Below are positions 1-8,226 of a DNA stretch of 32,697 nt, piece after piece; the stretch's first letter is position 1; the number at the start of each line of letters is the position of its first letter. The stretch comes from an uncultured Burkholderiales bacterium (lineage in GTDB: Bacteria > Pseudomonadota > Gammaproteobacteria > Burkholderiales > Burkholderiaceae_C), in contig CAIVGK010000026.1 in the NCBI GenBank assembly GCA_903905475.1, positions 1 to 32,697 on the forward strand. The letters are read 5' to 3'. The notes beneath the pieces are model-generated. The model saw only the letters and a list, made by a program, of their open reading frames with translations, searched no databases and was not told where the DNA came from. The position numbers and the translations under genes were made by a program.

Positions 1-1
1 C

Positions 2-574
2 GCGGCCTACGGCATGGAGCAAGGCCTGAACTACACGCTGTTCCGTCCGTTCAACTGGATCGGCTCGGGGCTCGATTCGATCTTCGAATCGAAGGAAGGC
101 TCATCCCGCGTCGTCACGCAGTTCCTCGGCCAGATCGTGCGTGGCGAGCCCATCCAGCTGGTCGATGGCGGCGAGCAGCGCCGCGCCTTCGCCGACATCA
201 CCGACGGTGTCGATGCGCTCATGCGCATCATCGCCAACGTCAACGGCGTGGCGTCGGGCCGCATCTACAACGTGGGCAATCCGGCCAACCACCACTCGGT
301 GCGCGAGCTGGCCGAAATGATGTTGGCCATGGCCGCCGAATATCCGGAGTACGCCGACGGTGCCGCGCTCAGCCGCATCGTTGAGGTGTCGTCCGGCGAG
401 TTCTACGGCAAGGGCTACCAGGACGTGCAAAACCGCCTGCCCAAGATCACCGGCACCGTCGACGAACTGGGCTGGAAGCCCACCGTCGACATGCAGACCT
501 CGCTGCGTCGCATCTTTGATTCGTACCGCTCGAAAGTGGTCGAGGCGCGCTCGCTGGTCGAATCGGAGCGCTGA
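2..574 (+). CDS. arnA: ArnA C-terminal decarboxylase domain (partial, 5' end outside window)
   Basis: This is the last 190 codons of a UDP-glucuronate decarboxylase-type SDR protein. The residues TLFRPFNWIG, VDGGEQRRAFADI, IYNVGNP and GKGYQDVQNR follow the C-terminal half of bifunctional ArnA. In that family the domain oxidatively decarboxylates UDP-GlcA to UDP-Ara4O on the way to L-Ara4N, the cationic sugar added to lipid A phosphates. The Rossmann NAD-binding start and the formyltransferase domain, if present, lie upstream of the window, so bifunctionality cannot be confirmed. The reading frame is already open at base 2. The next gene, arnD, starts about 10 bp after the stop, which supports an arn operon. 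Confidence in the family is high. Confidence 0.9.
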   Translation, partial: AAYGMEQGLNYTLFRPFNWIGSGLDSIFESKEGSSRVVTQFLGQIVRGEPIQLVDGGEQRRAFADITDGVDALMRIIANVNGVASGRIYNVGNPANHHSVRELAEMMLAMAAEYPEYADGAALSRIVEVSSGEFYGKGYQDVQNRLPKITGTVDELGWKPTVDMQTSLRRIFDSYRSKVVEARSLVESER

Positions 575-584
575 GGGGCCGCTC

Positions 585-1484
585 GTGGCGCTGATCGCGC
601 TGAAGGTCGACGTGGACACCCTGCGCGGCACCCGCGAGGGCGTGCCGCGCTTGCTGCAATTGCTGAGCCGCCACCAGGCGCTAGCCACCTTCTTGTTCAG
701 CCTCGGGCCTGACCACACCGGCTGGGCGCTGCGCCGGGTGTTTCGGCCGGGCTTCCTGACCAAGGTGTCGCGCACCTCGGTGGTCAAGCACTACGGGCTG
801 CGCACGCTGATGTACGGCGTGCTGCTGCCCGCACCCGACATCGGCCGCCGGGCCGCCGCGTCCATGGTCGCCGCCCGCCAGGCCGGCCATGAATGCGGCA
901 TCCACACCTGGGACCACGTGCGCTGGCACGACAACGTGCGCCACCGAGATGCCGCCTGGACGCGCGAGCAGATGCGCCTGGCCTTCGATCGCTACACCGA
1001 CCTCTTCGGCGAGGCGCCCGCCACCCACGGCGCCGCCGGCTGGCAGATGAACGCCGAGGCCTTTCGGCAGATCGACGATTGGGGCATGGCGTACGCCTCG
1101 GACGGCCGCGGCAGCGCGCCGCACCGCATCCGCATGGACGGCCGCCCGCTGCGCCACGTGCAGTACCCGACCACCTTGCCCACGCTCGACGAGTTGATCG
1201 GCAACCCCGGCATCGACGAGGACAACGTGCCCGAGACCTTGCTGCGCTTGACCGAATCGGACCGCGATCACGTCTTCACGCTGCACGCCGAACTCGAAGG
1301 CGGCTTGCTCGCGCCGGCCTTCGACCGCTTGCTCGCCGGCTGGGCGGCGCAGGGCCACCGGCTGGTCTCGCTGGCCGAGCTGCACGCCCACACCGCACAC
1401 GGCCAGCTGCCCGTCGTGCCGTTCACCTGGGGCAGCGTGAGCGGGCGCAGTGGTGAGCTCATCTGCGCTGGCGCGCCCGCCTGA
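585..1484 (+). CDS. arnD: ArnD, 4-deoxy-4-formamido-L-arabinose-phosphoundecaprenol deformylase
   Basis: This 299-residue NodB/polysaccharide-deacetylase protein removes the formyl group from undecaprenyl-phosphate-L-Ara4FN at the inner membrane, a late step of L-Ara4N-lipid A synthesis. It starts VALIALKVDVDTLRGTREGV, carrying the ArnD signature VDVDTLRGTREGVPRL with the metal-binding Asp pair. It continues with HTWDHVRWHD (metal His residues), THGAAGWQMN and VFTLHAELEGG, all at ArnD positions. I chose the GTG at 585 because family similarity begins there; the open frame upstream overlaps arnA. It follows arnA by 10 bp and precedes lptF by 15 bp, so the three are probably co-transcribed. Length matches the family's roughly 300 residues. 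Confidence 0.92.
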   Translation: MALIALKVDVDTLRGTREGVPRLLQLLSRHQALATFLFSLGPDHTGWALRRVFRPGFLTKVSRTSVVKHYGLRTLMYGVLLPAPDIGRRAAASMVAARQAGHECGIHTWDHVRWHDNVRHRDAAWTREQMRLAFDRYTDLFGEAPATHGAAGWQMNAEAFRQIDDWGMAYASDGRGSAPHRIRMDGRPLRHVQYPTTLPTLDELIGNPGIDEDNVPETLLRLTESDRDHVFTLHAELEGGLLAPAFDRLLAGWAAQGHRLVSLAELHAHTAHGQLPVVPFTWGSVSGRSGELICAGAPA

Positions 1485-1499
1485 GCGGGTGAATTGACG

Positions 1500-2591
1500 A
1501 TGCTGTTCGATGCGACCCTTCGGCGCGATCTCGGGCGCAGCTTCGTGGCCACGCTGGTGGTGCTGCTGACCATCGTGCTCACGCTGATGCTCATCCGCAC
1601 TTTGGGACTGGCCGCCAACGCCAAGCTCGCGCCGCAAGACGTGGTGCTCATGCTGGGCTACACCGCACTGGCGCACATGCCCACGGTGATCGCGGTGGCC
1701 CTGTTCGCGGCGGTGGTGGGCACGCTCGGGCGCATGTACCGCGACAGCGAAATGACCGTGTGGCTGAGCAGCGGCGTGAGCCTGTCACGCTTCGTGCGGC
1801 CGGTGTTGCGACTGTCGTGGCCGGTGCTGCTCGTGGTGGCGGTGATGGCTCTGCTCGTCTACCCCTGGGTCAACGAACGCAGCGGCATACTGCGCGACCA
1901 GTTCGAACGTCGCTCGGACCTGTCGCGCGTGTCGCCCGGCCAGTTTCAGACTTCGAGCGACGGCAAGCGGGTGTTTTTCATCGAACGCCATTCGAAGGAC
2001 AAGACCAACGCGAGCGAGGTCTTCATCTACAGCCAGCTCAAGGACAGCGAGGCCGTCACCACGGCGCATGCCGGGCGCATCGAGGTGCGTGACGACAACC
2101 GTTACCTGCGCCTCGAGGACGGCCAGCGCAACGAGATCGACACGCGCAAGAACGAATCCACGCTGGCTCGCTTCGAGCGCTACGAGACGGCGGTGGGCGA
2201 GCGCCTGGCCTCGGGCACCGACAAGCCCTCGGCCAAGGCGCGCGCGTCGATCGACCTCATCACGGACGCCGACCGGGTGTCGCTGGGCGAGTTGACCTGG
2301 CGGCTCGGCTTGCCGCTGGCTGCGGCCAACATGGTGATGCTGGGCATCGGGTTGGCCGCCAGCAACCTGCGCCGTGCCGGCAACTGGAACCTGTTGTTCG
2401 CGCTGCTGACCTTTGTCGTCTACTACAACCTGATCAACCTGTCGCAGGCCTGGGTGGCCAGCGGCACCTTGCGCATGGGCACCGCGCTGCTGCTGATTCA
2501 CGGCGTGGCCTTGCTGCTGGCCGTGTTCATGCTGTGGTCCAAGGACAACCTGACCCGCCGCACGCTGTGGATGAGGCTCAGCGCTCGCTGA
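1500..2591 (+). CDS. lptF: LptF, canonical LPS-export ABC permease
   Basis: This 363-residue inner-membrane permease of the LptB2FG transporter extracts LPS from the inner membrane and feeds it to LptC/LptA. It shows the YjgP/YjgQ layout: three TM helices near residues 15-120, a periplasmic jelly-roll of about 150 residues, and three C-terminal TM helices. MLFDATLRRDL, DLSRVSPGQFQTS and NWNLLFALLTFVVYYNLINLSQAW match the betaproteobacterial LptF closely. The ATG at 1500 is preferred to the TTG two codons earlier because family members begin MLFD. No lptG follows, because purU is convergent only 9 bp beyond the stop. The window also holds a diverged LptF/LptG pair at 19.8-22.0 kb, and this copy is the housekeeping-like one. 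Confidence 0.93.
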   Translation: MLFDATLRRDLGRSFVATLVVLLTIVLTLMLIRTLGLAANAKLAPQDVVLMLGYTALAHMPTVIAVALFAAVVGTLGRMYRDSEMTVWLSSGVSLSRFVRPVLRLSWPVLLVVAVMALLVYPWVNERSGILRDQFERRSDLSRVSPGQFQTSSDGKRVFFIERHSKDKTNASEVFIYSQLKDSEAVTTAHAGRIEVRDDNRYLRLEDGQRNEIDTRKNESTLARFERYETAVGERLASGTDKPSAKARASIDLITDADRVSLGELTWRLGLPLAAANMVMLGIGLAASNLRRAGNWNLLFALLTFVVYYNLINLSQAWVASGTLRMGTALLLIHGVALLLAVFMLWSKDNLTRRTLWMRLSAR

Positions 2592-2600
2592 GCACGCGGT

Positions 2601-3461
2601 TCACCCAAACACCACCGTGCGGTGGCCGTTGATCAGGATGCGGTCTTCCAGATGGTTGCGCAGCCCGCGCGCGAGCACGCCTTTTTCGACGTCCTTGCCG
2701 CAGCGCACCAGATCGGCCACCGAATCGCTGTGGTCGATGCGCATGACGTCTTGTTCAATGATCGGGCCCTCGTCGAGGTCTTCGGTCACGTAGTGGCAGG
2801 TCGCACCGATCAGCTTGACGCCGCGCTCCCAGGCCTGGTGGTACGGCTTGGCACCGGCAAAGCTCGGCAGGAAGCTGTGGTGGATGTTGATGATCCGCCC
2901 CGGGTACTTGCGGCACAGCGACGGCGGCAGGATCTGCATGTAGCGCGCGAGCACCATGGTGTCGGCGCCGCACGACTCGAACAGCCGCTCGAGCGCCGCA
3001 AACGCCTCGGCCTTGTCGTCCCTGGGCACCGGGATGTGGTGAAACGCCAGCCCGTGCCACTCGACCAGACCGCGAAACACCTCGTGGTTGGAGGCCACGC
3101 CGACGATGTCGACGTCGAGCTCCTTGCTCTTCCAGCGCGCCAGCAGGTCGTACAGGCAGTGCTCCTGCGTCGACACCAGCAGCAGCACGCGGCGGCGCAC
3201 CGCGCTGTCGCTCAGCCGCCAGTCCATGCCGAACTCGGCGGCCACCACGGCGAAGCGGCGCTGCAGTTCGGCGTGGTCGAAGGGCAGGGAGTCGGCGCGC
3301 ACCTCCAGGCGCATGAAGTAGCGGTCGGAGTCGGCATCGGCGTGCTGGCTCGAACTCAGGATCCACCCGCCGTGCTCGGCAAAGAAGCCGGTCACCCGCG
3401 CCACGATGCCCACGCGGTCGGGGCAGGAAAAGCTCAGGGTGTAGTGGTGCGACGGGTTCAT
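2601..3461 (-). CDS. purU: PurU, formyltetrahydrofolate deformylase
   Basis: This 286-residue cytosolic enzyme hydrolyses 10-formyl-THF to THF and formate, balancing the one-carbon pool and supplying formate for purine synthesis. An N-terminal ACT domain (about 6-88, SCPDRVGIVARVTGFFAEHGG) precedes a formyltransferase-type domain. That domain carries the catalytic Asn-His region (GRIINIHHSFLPSF, about 190) and the Asp in GATCHYVTEDLDEGPII (about 225). Length is standard. It is transcribed toward lptF, with only 9 bp between the two stop codons. It is divergent from the small zinc-ribbon gene, leaving about 115 bp for both promoters. No atypical residues were noticed. Confidence 0.96.
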   Translation of the reverse strand: MNPSHHYTLSFSCPDRVGIVARVTGFFAEHGGWILSSSQHADADSDRYFMRLEVRADSLPFDHAELQRRFAVVAAEFGMDWRLSDSAVRRRVLLLVSTQEHCLYDLLARWKSKELDVDIVGVASNHEVFRGLVEWHGLAFHHIPVPRDDKAEAFAALERLFESCGADTMVLARYMQILPPSLCRKYPGRIINIHHSFLPSFAGAKPYHQAWERGVKLIGATCHYVTEDLDEGPIIEQDVMRIDHSDSVADLVRCGKDVEKGVLARGLRNHLEDRILINGHRTVVFG

Positions 3462-3576
3462 GGCAGGTCAGTCAGGTGATAAGTCCGGAACTTGCGAGCC
3501 TAGCGATTTCCTCGATACTTCGACGCCTCCACCCCGGCCATTCACGGCCTTTTTTTCTGGCTGCGGCCGCGCACAC

Positions 3577-3849
3577 ATGAACTGGATTTCCGTCTTCTTA
3601 TCGCTCGCCGCCTTCGGGGCGACAGGTTGGCTGCTCGGACGCTTCAAGGACAGGCCTGTCGCCGGCGCGGTGTGGGGCGTGCTGCTCGGGCCGATCGGCT
3701 GGGTGATCATCGTGCTGGGTCCGAAAGGACGCACGCCCTGCCCCTATTGCGGTGCATCACTCACGCTGCGGCAGTCTCGCTGCGGTGCGTGTGGCGCGTC
3801 GATGACGTGGGTCCGTGGCAAGCCGCTGGGCCCCCGACGAACCGAGTAA
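3577..3849 (+). CDS. Small membrane protein with C-terminal zinc ribbon
   Basis: This 90-residue protein was not recognised as a named family. Two hydrophobic stretches are visible, around residues 4-20 (FLSLAAFGATGWLLG) and 29-48 (AVWGVLLGPIGWVIIVLG), separated by a short basic stretch with RFKDRP. They are followed by a four-cysteine knuckle with CPYC and CGAC about 12 residues apart, as in zinc-ribbon domains. A small membrane-anchored metal-binding protein is the natural reading, but no function can be assigned. The ATG at 3577 is preferred over the in-frame start at 3460 because the upstream part is non-coding in appearance. No good ribosome-binding site is visible. Confidence 0.65.
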   Translation: MNWISVFLSLAAFGATGWLLGRFKDRPVAGAVWGVLLGPIGWVIIVLGPKGRTPCPYCGASLTLRQSRCGACGASMTWVRGKPLGPRRTE

Positions 3850-3859
3850 CCGAGGACGG

Positions 3860-3875
3860 GCCCCGAGGCCGGGGC
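3860..3875. terminator. GC-rich hairpin after the zinc-ribbon gene
   Basis: A six-base-pair stem GCCCCG/CGGGGC with an AGGC loop lies 10 bp after the stop of the small zinc-ribbon gene. It is followed by only a weak T-containing stretch. It could end that transcript before the desaturase gene. Calling it a factor-independent terminator is tentative because a U-run is missing. Confidence 0.35.
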
Positions 3876-3899
3876 GCTCTGGTTCGCATCTTGCTGAGT

Positions 3900-3915
3900 C
3901 GAATGCGTGCATTCG
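3900..3915. promoter_or_regulatory. Inverted repeat upstream of the desaturase, candidate operator
   Basis: CGAATGC-GT-GCATTCG is a perfect 7-bp inverted repeat with a 2-bp spacer, ending 19 bp before the desaturase ATG and just ahead of its GAGGAG ribosome-binding site. Desaturase genes are commonly controlled by TetR-type fatty-acid sensors that bind such dyads. The regulator here is unknown, and the sequence does not obviously match the FabR or DesT sites I know. Confidence 0.4.
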
Positions 3916-3934
3916 CCACACCGAGGAGCCCGCC

Positions 3935-4957
3935 ATGAACGCCACGTCCCCGCAAGCCACATCGCTGTTTCGAGAACCCGAAGGCGCGTGGCCGAACACG
4001 CTGGTGCTGTTGGGGGTGAGCGTGGGGTGGGCGGTGTCGTTCGTGCTGATGGGCGCCGATGCCGTGTGGCTGAACATCGCGGGCGTCTTGCTGTGCGTGC
4101 AAGCCATGGTGCTGGCGGCTTACCTGATTCACGAGGCGGCTCACTACACGCTGTTCGCCACGCCCGCGGCGAACCGACGGGTGGGCGAGTGGGTGAGCTT
4201 CATCGCCGGTGCCGGCTACGCCTCGTTCGAGCGGATTCGGCACATGCACATCCGGCATCACCGCGATCGCGCCGACGTGACCTGCTTCGACTTCAAGGGT
4301 CTGCTGCTGCGGCGGCCCTGGCTCAAGCACGTCTTGCGCGCGCTGGAGTGGTGCTACGTCCCCGCCACCGAAATCCTGATGCACGGCCAGGTCATCGCCC
4401 GGCCGTTCTTCGTGGCTTCGCAGCGTCAGCATTTGCCCCGTGTGGTGGGCATGCTGGTCTTGCGCGTGGCGCTGCTGGGGGCACTGGGCGCGTGGTCGCT
4501 CAAGGCGCTGCTGCTTTACGGGGTGGCCTACGGGGTGCTGCTGCACGTGCTCAACTTCTTCGATGCGTTTCACCACACCTTCGAGCAGTACTTCGTCGAG
4601 GCCAGCCAGAGCGTGCCGATGGAAGGGCGTGACCGCACCTACGAGCAGGCCAACACCTACTCGAACGTGATTTCGGCTCGCTGGCCAGTGCTCAATTGGC
4701 TGACGCTGAACTTCGGCTATCACAACGCCCACCATGAACGCGCGGCCGTGCCCTGGTACCGGCTGCCCGCGCTGCACCGCGAGCTGTTCGCCGACACGCT
4801 GACCCACCTGATGCCCTTGCCCGAGCTGCTGCGTGCGTGGCACCGCCACCGCGTGCGGCGCGTGGACGCCGACCACTACGGCGCGCCCGCAGCGGGTGAG
4901 CGCCGGGCCGACAGCTTCGTCGGGGCGCACGGGGTGTCGTTTCTCACCGTGGTCTGA
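3935..4957 (+). CDS. Membrane fatty-acid/lipid desaturase (or hydroxylase)
   Basis: This 340-residue integral-membrane di-iron protein has three histidine boxes: HEAAH (about 65), HMHIRHH (about 103) and HNAHH (about 265). Hydrophobic segments precede the first box and lie between the second and third. This is the layout of the FA_desaturase superfamily, whose members desaturate or hydroxylate acyl chains or sphingoid bases using O2. The ATG at 3935 has a clear GAGGAG ribosome-binding site 6 bp upstream. Substrate cannot be read from sequence. It lies 3.3 kb from the ceramide genes, so action on a sphingolipid chain is possible but unproven. An inverted repeat just upstream suggests its own regulation. 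Confidence 0.82.
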   Translation: MNATSPQATSLFREPEGAWPNTLVLLGVSVGWAVSFVLMGADAVWLNIAGVLLCVQAMVLAAYLIHEAAHYTLFATPAANRRVGEWVSFIAGAGYASFERIRHMHIRHHRDRADVTCFDFKGLLLRRPWLKHVLRALEWCYVPATEILMHGQVIARPFFVASQRQHLPRVVGMLVLRVALLGALGAWSLKALLLYGVAYGVLLHVLNFFDAFHHTFEQYFVEASQSVPMEGRDRTYEQANTYSNVISARWPVLNWLTLNFGYHNAHHERAAVPWYRLPALHRELFADTLTHLMPLPELLRAWHRHRVRRVDADHYGAPAAGERRADSFVGAHGVSFLTVV

Positions 4958-5009
4958 ACGGCGGTATGTCACCGGGCGCGGCGCCGTCGCAAGGCCTTAA
5001 CCTCGGACC

Positions 5010-5439
5010 ATGAACCCCCGGCGCCTCGCTGCGCTGTCTTGCCTTGCGGCGAGCGTGTTCAGCGCGCTTGCCGTGGCCGCGCCAGCGATGCCCGCCGAGG
5101 TGCTGGCCGCGGTGCGCTCACACCACGGTGGGCGCACTGCCGCGGTGGGTCAGCGCGTTCTCGATTCCGCTGTCGCAGGTGGTGCGCGAGATCAACAAGA
5201 CCAACGACAACCTGGCCGCCTGCAACTTGCTGCTGTCGCTGGCGCCGGCCTCGGCGCTGCCGGGCCAGGAGCGGCAAGGTGCCAAGTCCCGCGTGCAGGC
5301 GTGGCTGATCTCGCAAGGCCTGATCGCAGGTGACATCCACGTCGATCTGCGGTCAGGGCAGTCGCGCGAGGAGCGCGGCAAGCCGCGCGCCATGGTGCAA
5401 CTGCTGGAACGGGTGAGCGGTGTCATGACGCCGGCATGA
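5010..5439 (+). pseudogene. dacB: Decayed dacB (PBP4-type D,D-carboxypeptidase) remnant
   Basis: Two frames together resemble pieces of DacB/PBP4. Frame one from 5010 gives a signal peptide (LAALSCLAASVFSALAVAAP) followed by MPAEVLAAVR, the usual mature start. After about 5130 the resemblance switches to another frame with PLSQVVREINKTNDNLAA, aligning with the region of the SxN active-site motif. LRSGQSREERGKPRAMVQLL follows, resembling the SGLSR-ER segment. The SxxK nucleophile region and the KTG box are absent, and the total coding remnant is about 140 codons against the family's roughly 480. This indicates a large internal deletion with a frameshift plus a lost 3' end. It should be non-functional as an enzyme. 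An exported N-terminal peptide could still be made. Confidence 0.7.
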
Positions 5440-5488
5440 GCGCGGCCGACGATCGACCCGCGGGCGAGCTGGGTGGGGCCGGGCCCGC

Positions 5489-6733
5489 TCAGTAGATGAG
5501 CCCGACCAGCGCAGCCGTGATGCACGTCGACAGCAGCCCCGCAGCCACCGACTTCAGCGCCAGGTAGCCAAGGTCGGCACGGCGATCGGCCGGCAGCAGC
5601 GTCGACAACCCGCCCAGCATGATCCCCACGCTGCCGAAGTTGGCGAACCCGGCCAGCGCGTAGGTCATCAGCAGCCGGCTGCGCGGCGAGAGCGCCTCGT
5701 CGGGCAGGGCGGCCATGTGCAAGTAGGCGACGAACTCGTTGAGCACGGTTTTCTCGCCAAGCAACTGCCCGGCGATGCCGGCCTCGGACCACGGCACGCC
5801 GACCGCCCAGGCCAGCGGTGCGAACAGCACCCCGAGCAGGCGTTCGGCCGACAGCGGCGCACCGCCCACCTCGGGCAGCAGCTTCAACCCGTTGTCGACC
5901 AACGTGACCAGGGCCACCACCACGATCAGCATCGCGACGATGCCCAGCAGCAGTTGCAAGCCGTCGGTGGTGCCGCGGGCCAATGCGGCCATGGCGCTGT
6001 CGTCCTCACGCTCGAAGCGGATCGACACGGGCTGGCCTGCGTCGGTGGGCACCATGATCGCGGCCACGGCAAGCGCGACCGGGATGGCGATCACCGACGC
6101 GGCCAGCAGATGCGCCATCGCATCGGGCATCACCGGCTTGAGGATCACGGCATACAGCACCAGCACCGTGCCGGCGATGGTGGCCATGCCGCAGTTCATC
6201 GTCATGAACAGCTCGCCTCGACTCATCTTGGCCAGCCACGGCCGCACCACCAACGGCCCTTCGACCATGCCGACGAAAGCATTGGCGGCGGCCGACACGC
6301 CCACCGCGCCGCCGATGCCCATCGTGCGTTGCAGCACCCAGGCAAAGGCCTGCACCAGGCGCGTCAGGATGCCCCAGTGAAATAGCAGGGCCGACAGCGC
6401 CGAGACCGCCAGCACCAGCGGCAAGGCCTGTGTGGCCAGCACGAAGGTGGCCTCGGGATGCGTGGGCTCGTAGGGCAGCGCACCACCACCCAGGTGACCG
6501 AAGACCATCGCGGTGCCCGCGCGCGTGGCATCCATCAGGGCATCGAGCACGCCGTTGGTCGCGGCGATCGCCGAGCCCACCCCGGGCACCCAGCGGATCG
6601 CCGCAGTCAGCGCCAGCGCCAGCACGATGCCGGACCACACCGGCCGCCAGTTCACCGAGCGCCGGCGCTCTGAGGCCAGCCACGCCACGGCCAGCATGGC
6701 CAGCACGCCCAAGGCGCTGTGCAGAAAAGTCAT
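5489..6733 (-). CDS. Concentrative nucleoside transporter (CNT/NupC family)
   Basis: This 414-residue inner-membrane protein has many hydrophobic segments and the hallmark CNT motifs. EKTVLNEFVAYL (about 325) and GFANFGSVGIMLGGL (about 365) form the nucleoside- and cation-binding core, and AANAFVGMVEGPLVVRP (about 155) is the equivalent first half. The family imports nucleosides by Na+ or H+ symport. The start is set at ATG 6733 (MTFLHSALGVLAMLAV), since the upstream extension is not family-like. It is divergent from the outer-membrane protein gene, with 289 bp between them. Its 3' end faces the dacB remnant. A nucleoside importer is a plausible salvage partner but has no direct link to the lipid genes. 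Confidence 0.9.
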   Translation of the reverse strand: MTFLHSALGVLAMLAVAWLASERRRSVNWRPVWSGIVLALALTAAIRWVPGVGSAIAATNGVLDALMDATRAGTAMVFGHLGGGALPYEPTHPEATFVLATQALPLVLAVSALSALLFHWGILTRLVQAFAWVLQRTMGIGGAVGVSAAANAFVGMVEGPLVVRPWLAKMSRGELFMTMNCGMATIAGTVLVLYAVILKPVMPDAMAHLLAASVIAIPVALAVAAIMVPTDAGQPVSIRFEREDDSAMAALARGTTDGLQLLLGIVAMLIVVVALVTLVDNGLKLLPEVGGAPLSAERLLGVLFAPLAWAVGVPWSEAGIAGQLLGEKTVLNEFVAYLHMAALPDEALSPRSRLLMTYALAGFANFGSVGIMLGGLSTLLPADRRADLGYLALKSVAAGLLSTCITAALVGLIY

Positions 6734-7022
6734 GGTGTGGATCCGTTCCAGTGTCCGGCGTTCGGCGCCGGTTCGTCGCGGATTCTGAGGGCACACGAAG
6801 CCTCACCGCCCCCAGCGCCCTGCGCCGGGGGGCGTCGCCAACCCGGTGCTCGACAAAAGCCCGGCGAATTCATGCGTGTTGCGTTCACGCTGCGGTCGAC
6901 CGTCGTTTGCTCCAAGATCGGGCATCCAACGCACCTTCGTCGGTACAGTCGCGCACCCGCCCTTGTTTGGTGCGGCGGGCCAGAGGAATTCCGACCGTGT
7001 CACAACCTTCAAAGGCATCGAG
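6734..7022. other. Divergent intergenic region between the CNT transporter and barrel-protein genes
   Basis: These 289 bp separate two divergent start codons and must carry both promoters. I see a GC-rich inverted segment around 6805-6835 (cgccccc...gggggcg type) but no convincing -35/-10 pair. An AAAGG a few bases before 7023 is the probable ribosome-binding site of the barrel protein. No RNA gene was recognised. Confidence 0.4.
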
Positions 7023-8156
7023 ATGCTCGTCAAGAACGCAAGCAAGAAACTGCTGACAGCGGCTGCCGTGGCCGTGGGTTCGATGGGCGCGCAGGCCTCG
7101 ACCACGTTCCAGCTGGGCGAGGACGTTTCGCTGACCCCCGGCTATGCAATGCGCTACAGCTACACCAACCGGGAGGACTGGAGCGCCAATGGTGGCCATT
7201 CCACCGACTTCCATCTCGACAGCGGTCGATTCATGCTGGGCGCCTCGTTTGGCAAGACGATCAAGGCCACGCTGAGCACCGAGCGCGTGGGCGGGCGCAA
7301 CCATTTCCTGGATGCGTTCGGGCAGTTCGAGTTCATGCCCGAATTCAACATCTGGGCCGGGCGACTGGTGTCGCCAAGCGACCGCGCCAACATGGCCGGG
7401 CCTTACTACTCGATGGGTGGCGGCTACTGGCCCGGCGTGGCCTCGCGCTACGGCTGGTCGGGCGGCAAGTTTGTGGCGCGCGACGACGGCGTCTCGGTGT
7501 GGGGCACCGTGGCCGATGGCCGTCTGGGTTACTCGATCGGTGGCTTCGAGGGCCGCACCTTCGGGGTGGGCTCGCTGACCAAGGACGAAGCGAAAAAGCA
7601 GGGGGTCAAGGCGTCGGATTCGCTGATGTACGCGGGCCGGCTGCAATACGACTTCTGGGACAAGGCACCGGGCTACTACAACATCGCCAACTGGCTGGGT
7701 GCCAAGGACATCTTGTCGGTCGGAGCGGCTTTCCGGTACCAGGACCAGGGCGTGCTCACGACCAGCGGCACCGGCGACTACACCGGCTACAACTTCGATT
7801 TCCTGCTCGAAAAACGCATCAAGGGTTCGGGCACGGTGGCATTTGAAGCCGCCTGGTACGACTACGACACCGACAACGTCATCAGGTCAGAGCAGGGCAG
7901 GGCGTACTCGACCGGCCTGTCGTACATCTTCGAGCACAAGCTGGGCTGGGGCCGATTGCAGCCGTTCACCCATTGGCAGAAATTCGAGGCCGACAGCGAC
8001 GTCAATACCCGACAGTACGACTTGGGCGTGAACTACGTCATCGATGGGTACAACACCCAGCTGAGTGCGACCTTCACCAACACCAAGGTCACGGGCGCAC
8101 TGGCCAGCCGCTCGGATCTGGACAAGTTTGCGGTGACGCTGCAACTGCAGTTTTGA
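7023..8156 (+). CDS. Outer-membrane beta-barrel (porin-like) protein
   Basis: This 377-residue precursor has a basic N-terminus, a hydrophobic core and a cleavable signal ending near GAQA-STTFQLG (about residue 25). Many alternating aromatic/polar beta-strand segments follow (for example GYAMRYSYTN, FRYQDQGVL, YNFDFLLEKR), and the last residue is the terminal Phe of LQLQF, the BAM recognition signature. It resembles phosphate/selective porins of the OprO/OprP type, but no substrate should be inferred. The ATG at 7023 follows an AAAGG ribosome-binding site and gives the signal peptide. It runs convergent to serine palmitoyltransferase, and a perfect hairpin lies between the two stops. Confidence 0.82.
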   Translation: MLVKNASKKLLTAAAVAVGSMGAQASTTFQLGEDVSLTPGYAMRYSYTNREDWSANGGHSTDFHLDSGRFMLGASFGKTIKATLSTERVGGRNHFLDAFGQFEFMPEFNIWAGRLVSPSDRANMAGPYYSMGGGYWPGVASRYGWSGGKFVARDDGVSVWGTVADGRLGYSIGGFEGRTFGVGSLTKDEAKKQGVKASDSLMYAGRLQYDFWDKAPGYYNIANWLGAKDILSVGAAFRYQDQGVLTTSGTGDYTGYNFDFLLEKRIKGSGTVAFEAAWYDYDTDNVIRSEQGRAYSTGLSYIFEHKLGWGRLQPFTHWQKFEADSDVNTRQYDLGVNYVIDGYNTQLSATFTNTKVTGALASRSDLDKFAVTLQLQF

Positions 8157-8170
8157 TGCTGCGATCGGGC

Positions 8171-8194
8171 GTCTGAACCCGCGGGGGTTCAGAC
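8171..8194. terminator. Perfect bidirectional hairpin between barrel-protein gene and spt
   Basis: GTCTGAACCC-GCGG-GGGTTCAGAC is a perfect 10-bp stem with a 4-nt loop. It lies 14 bp after the barrel-protein stop and 32 bp beyond the spt stop on the other strand. No U-run follows on either side. It is nevertheless well placed to separate two convergent transcripts. Confidence 0.65.
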
Positions 8195-8226
8195 CCCGCC
8201 GGCCGCGCGGCGGCTGATGCGCCGGG

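Noticed and set aside
2622-3479. Long open frame on the plus strand opposite purU
   Set aside because: It is the antisense shadow of a clear purU gene, with composition-driven His/Val-rich translation and no family features.
6805-6840. GC-rich inverted segment as a terminator or small RNA
   Set aside because: It lies between divergent starts, has no U-run and shows no conserved RNA feature that I recognise.
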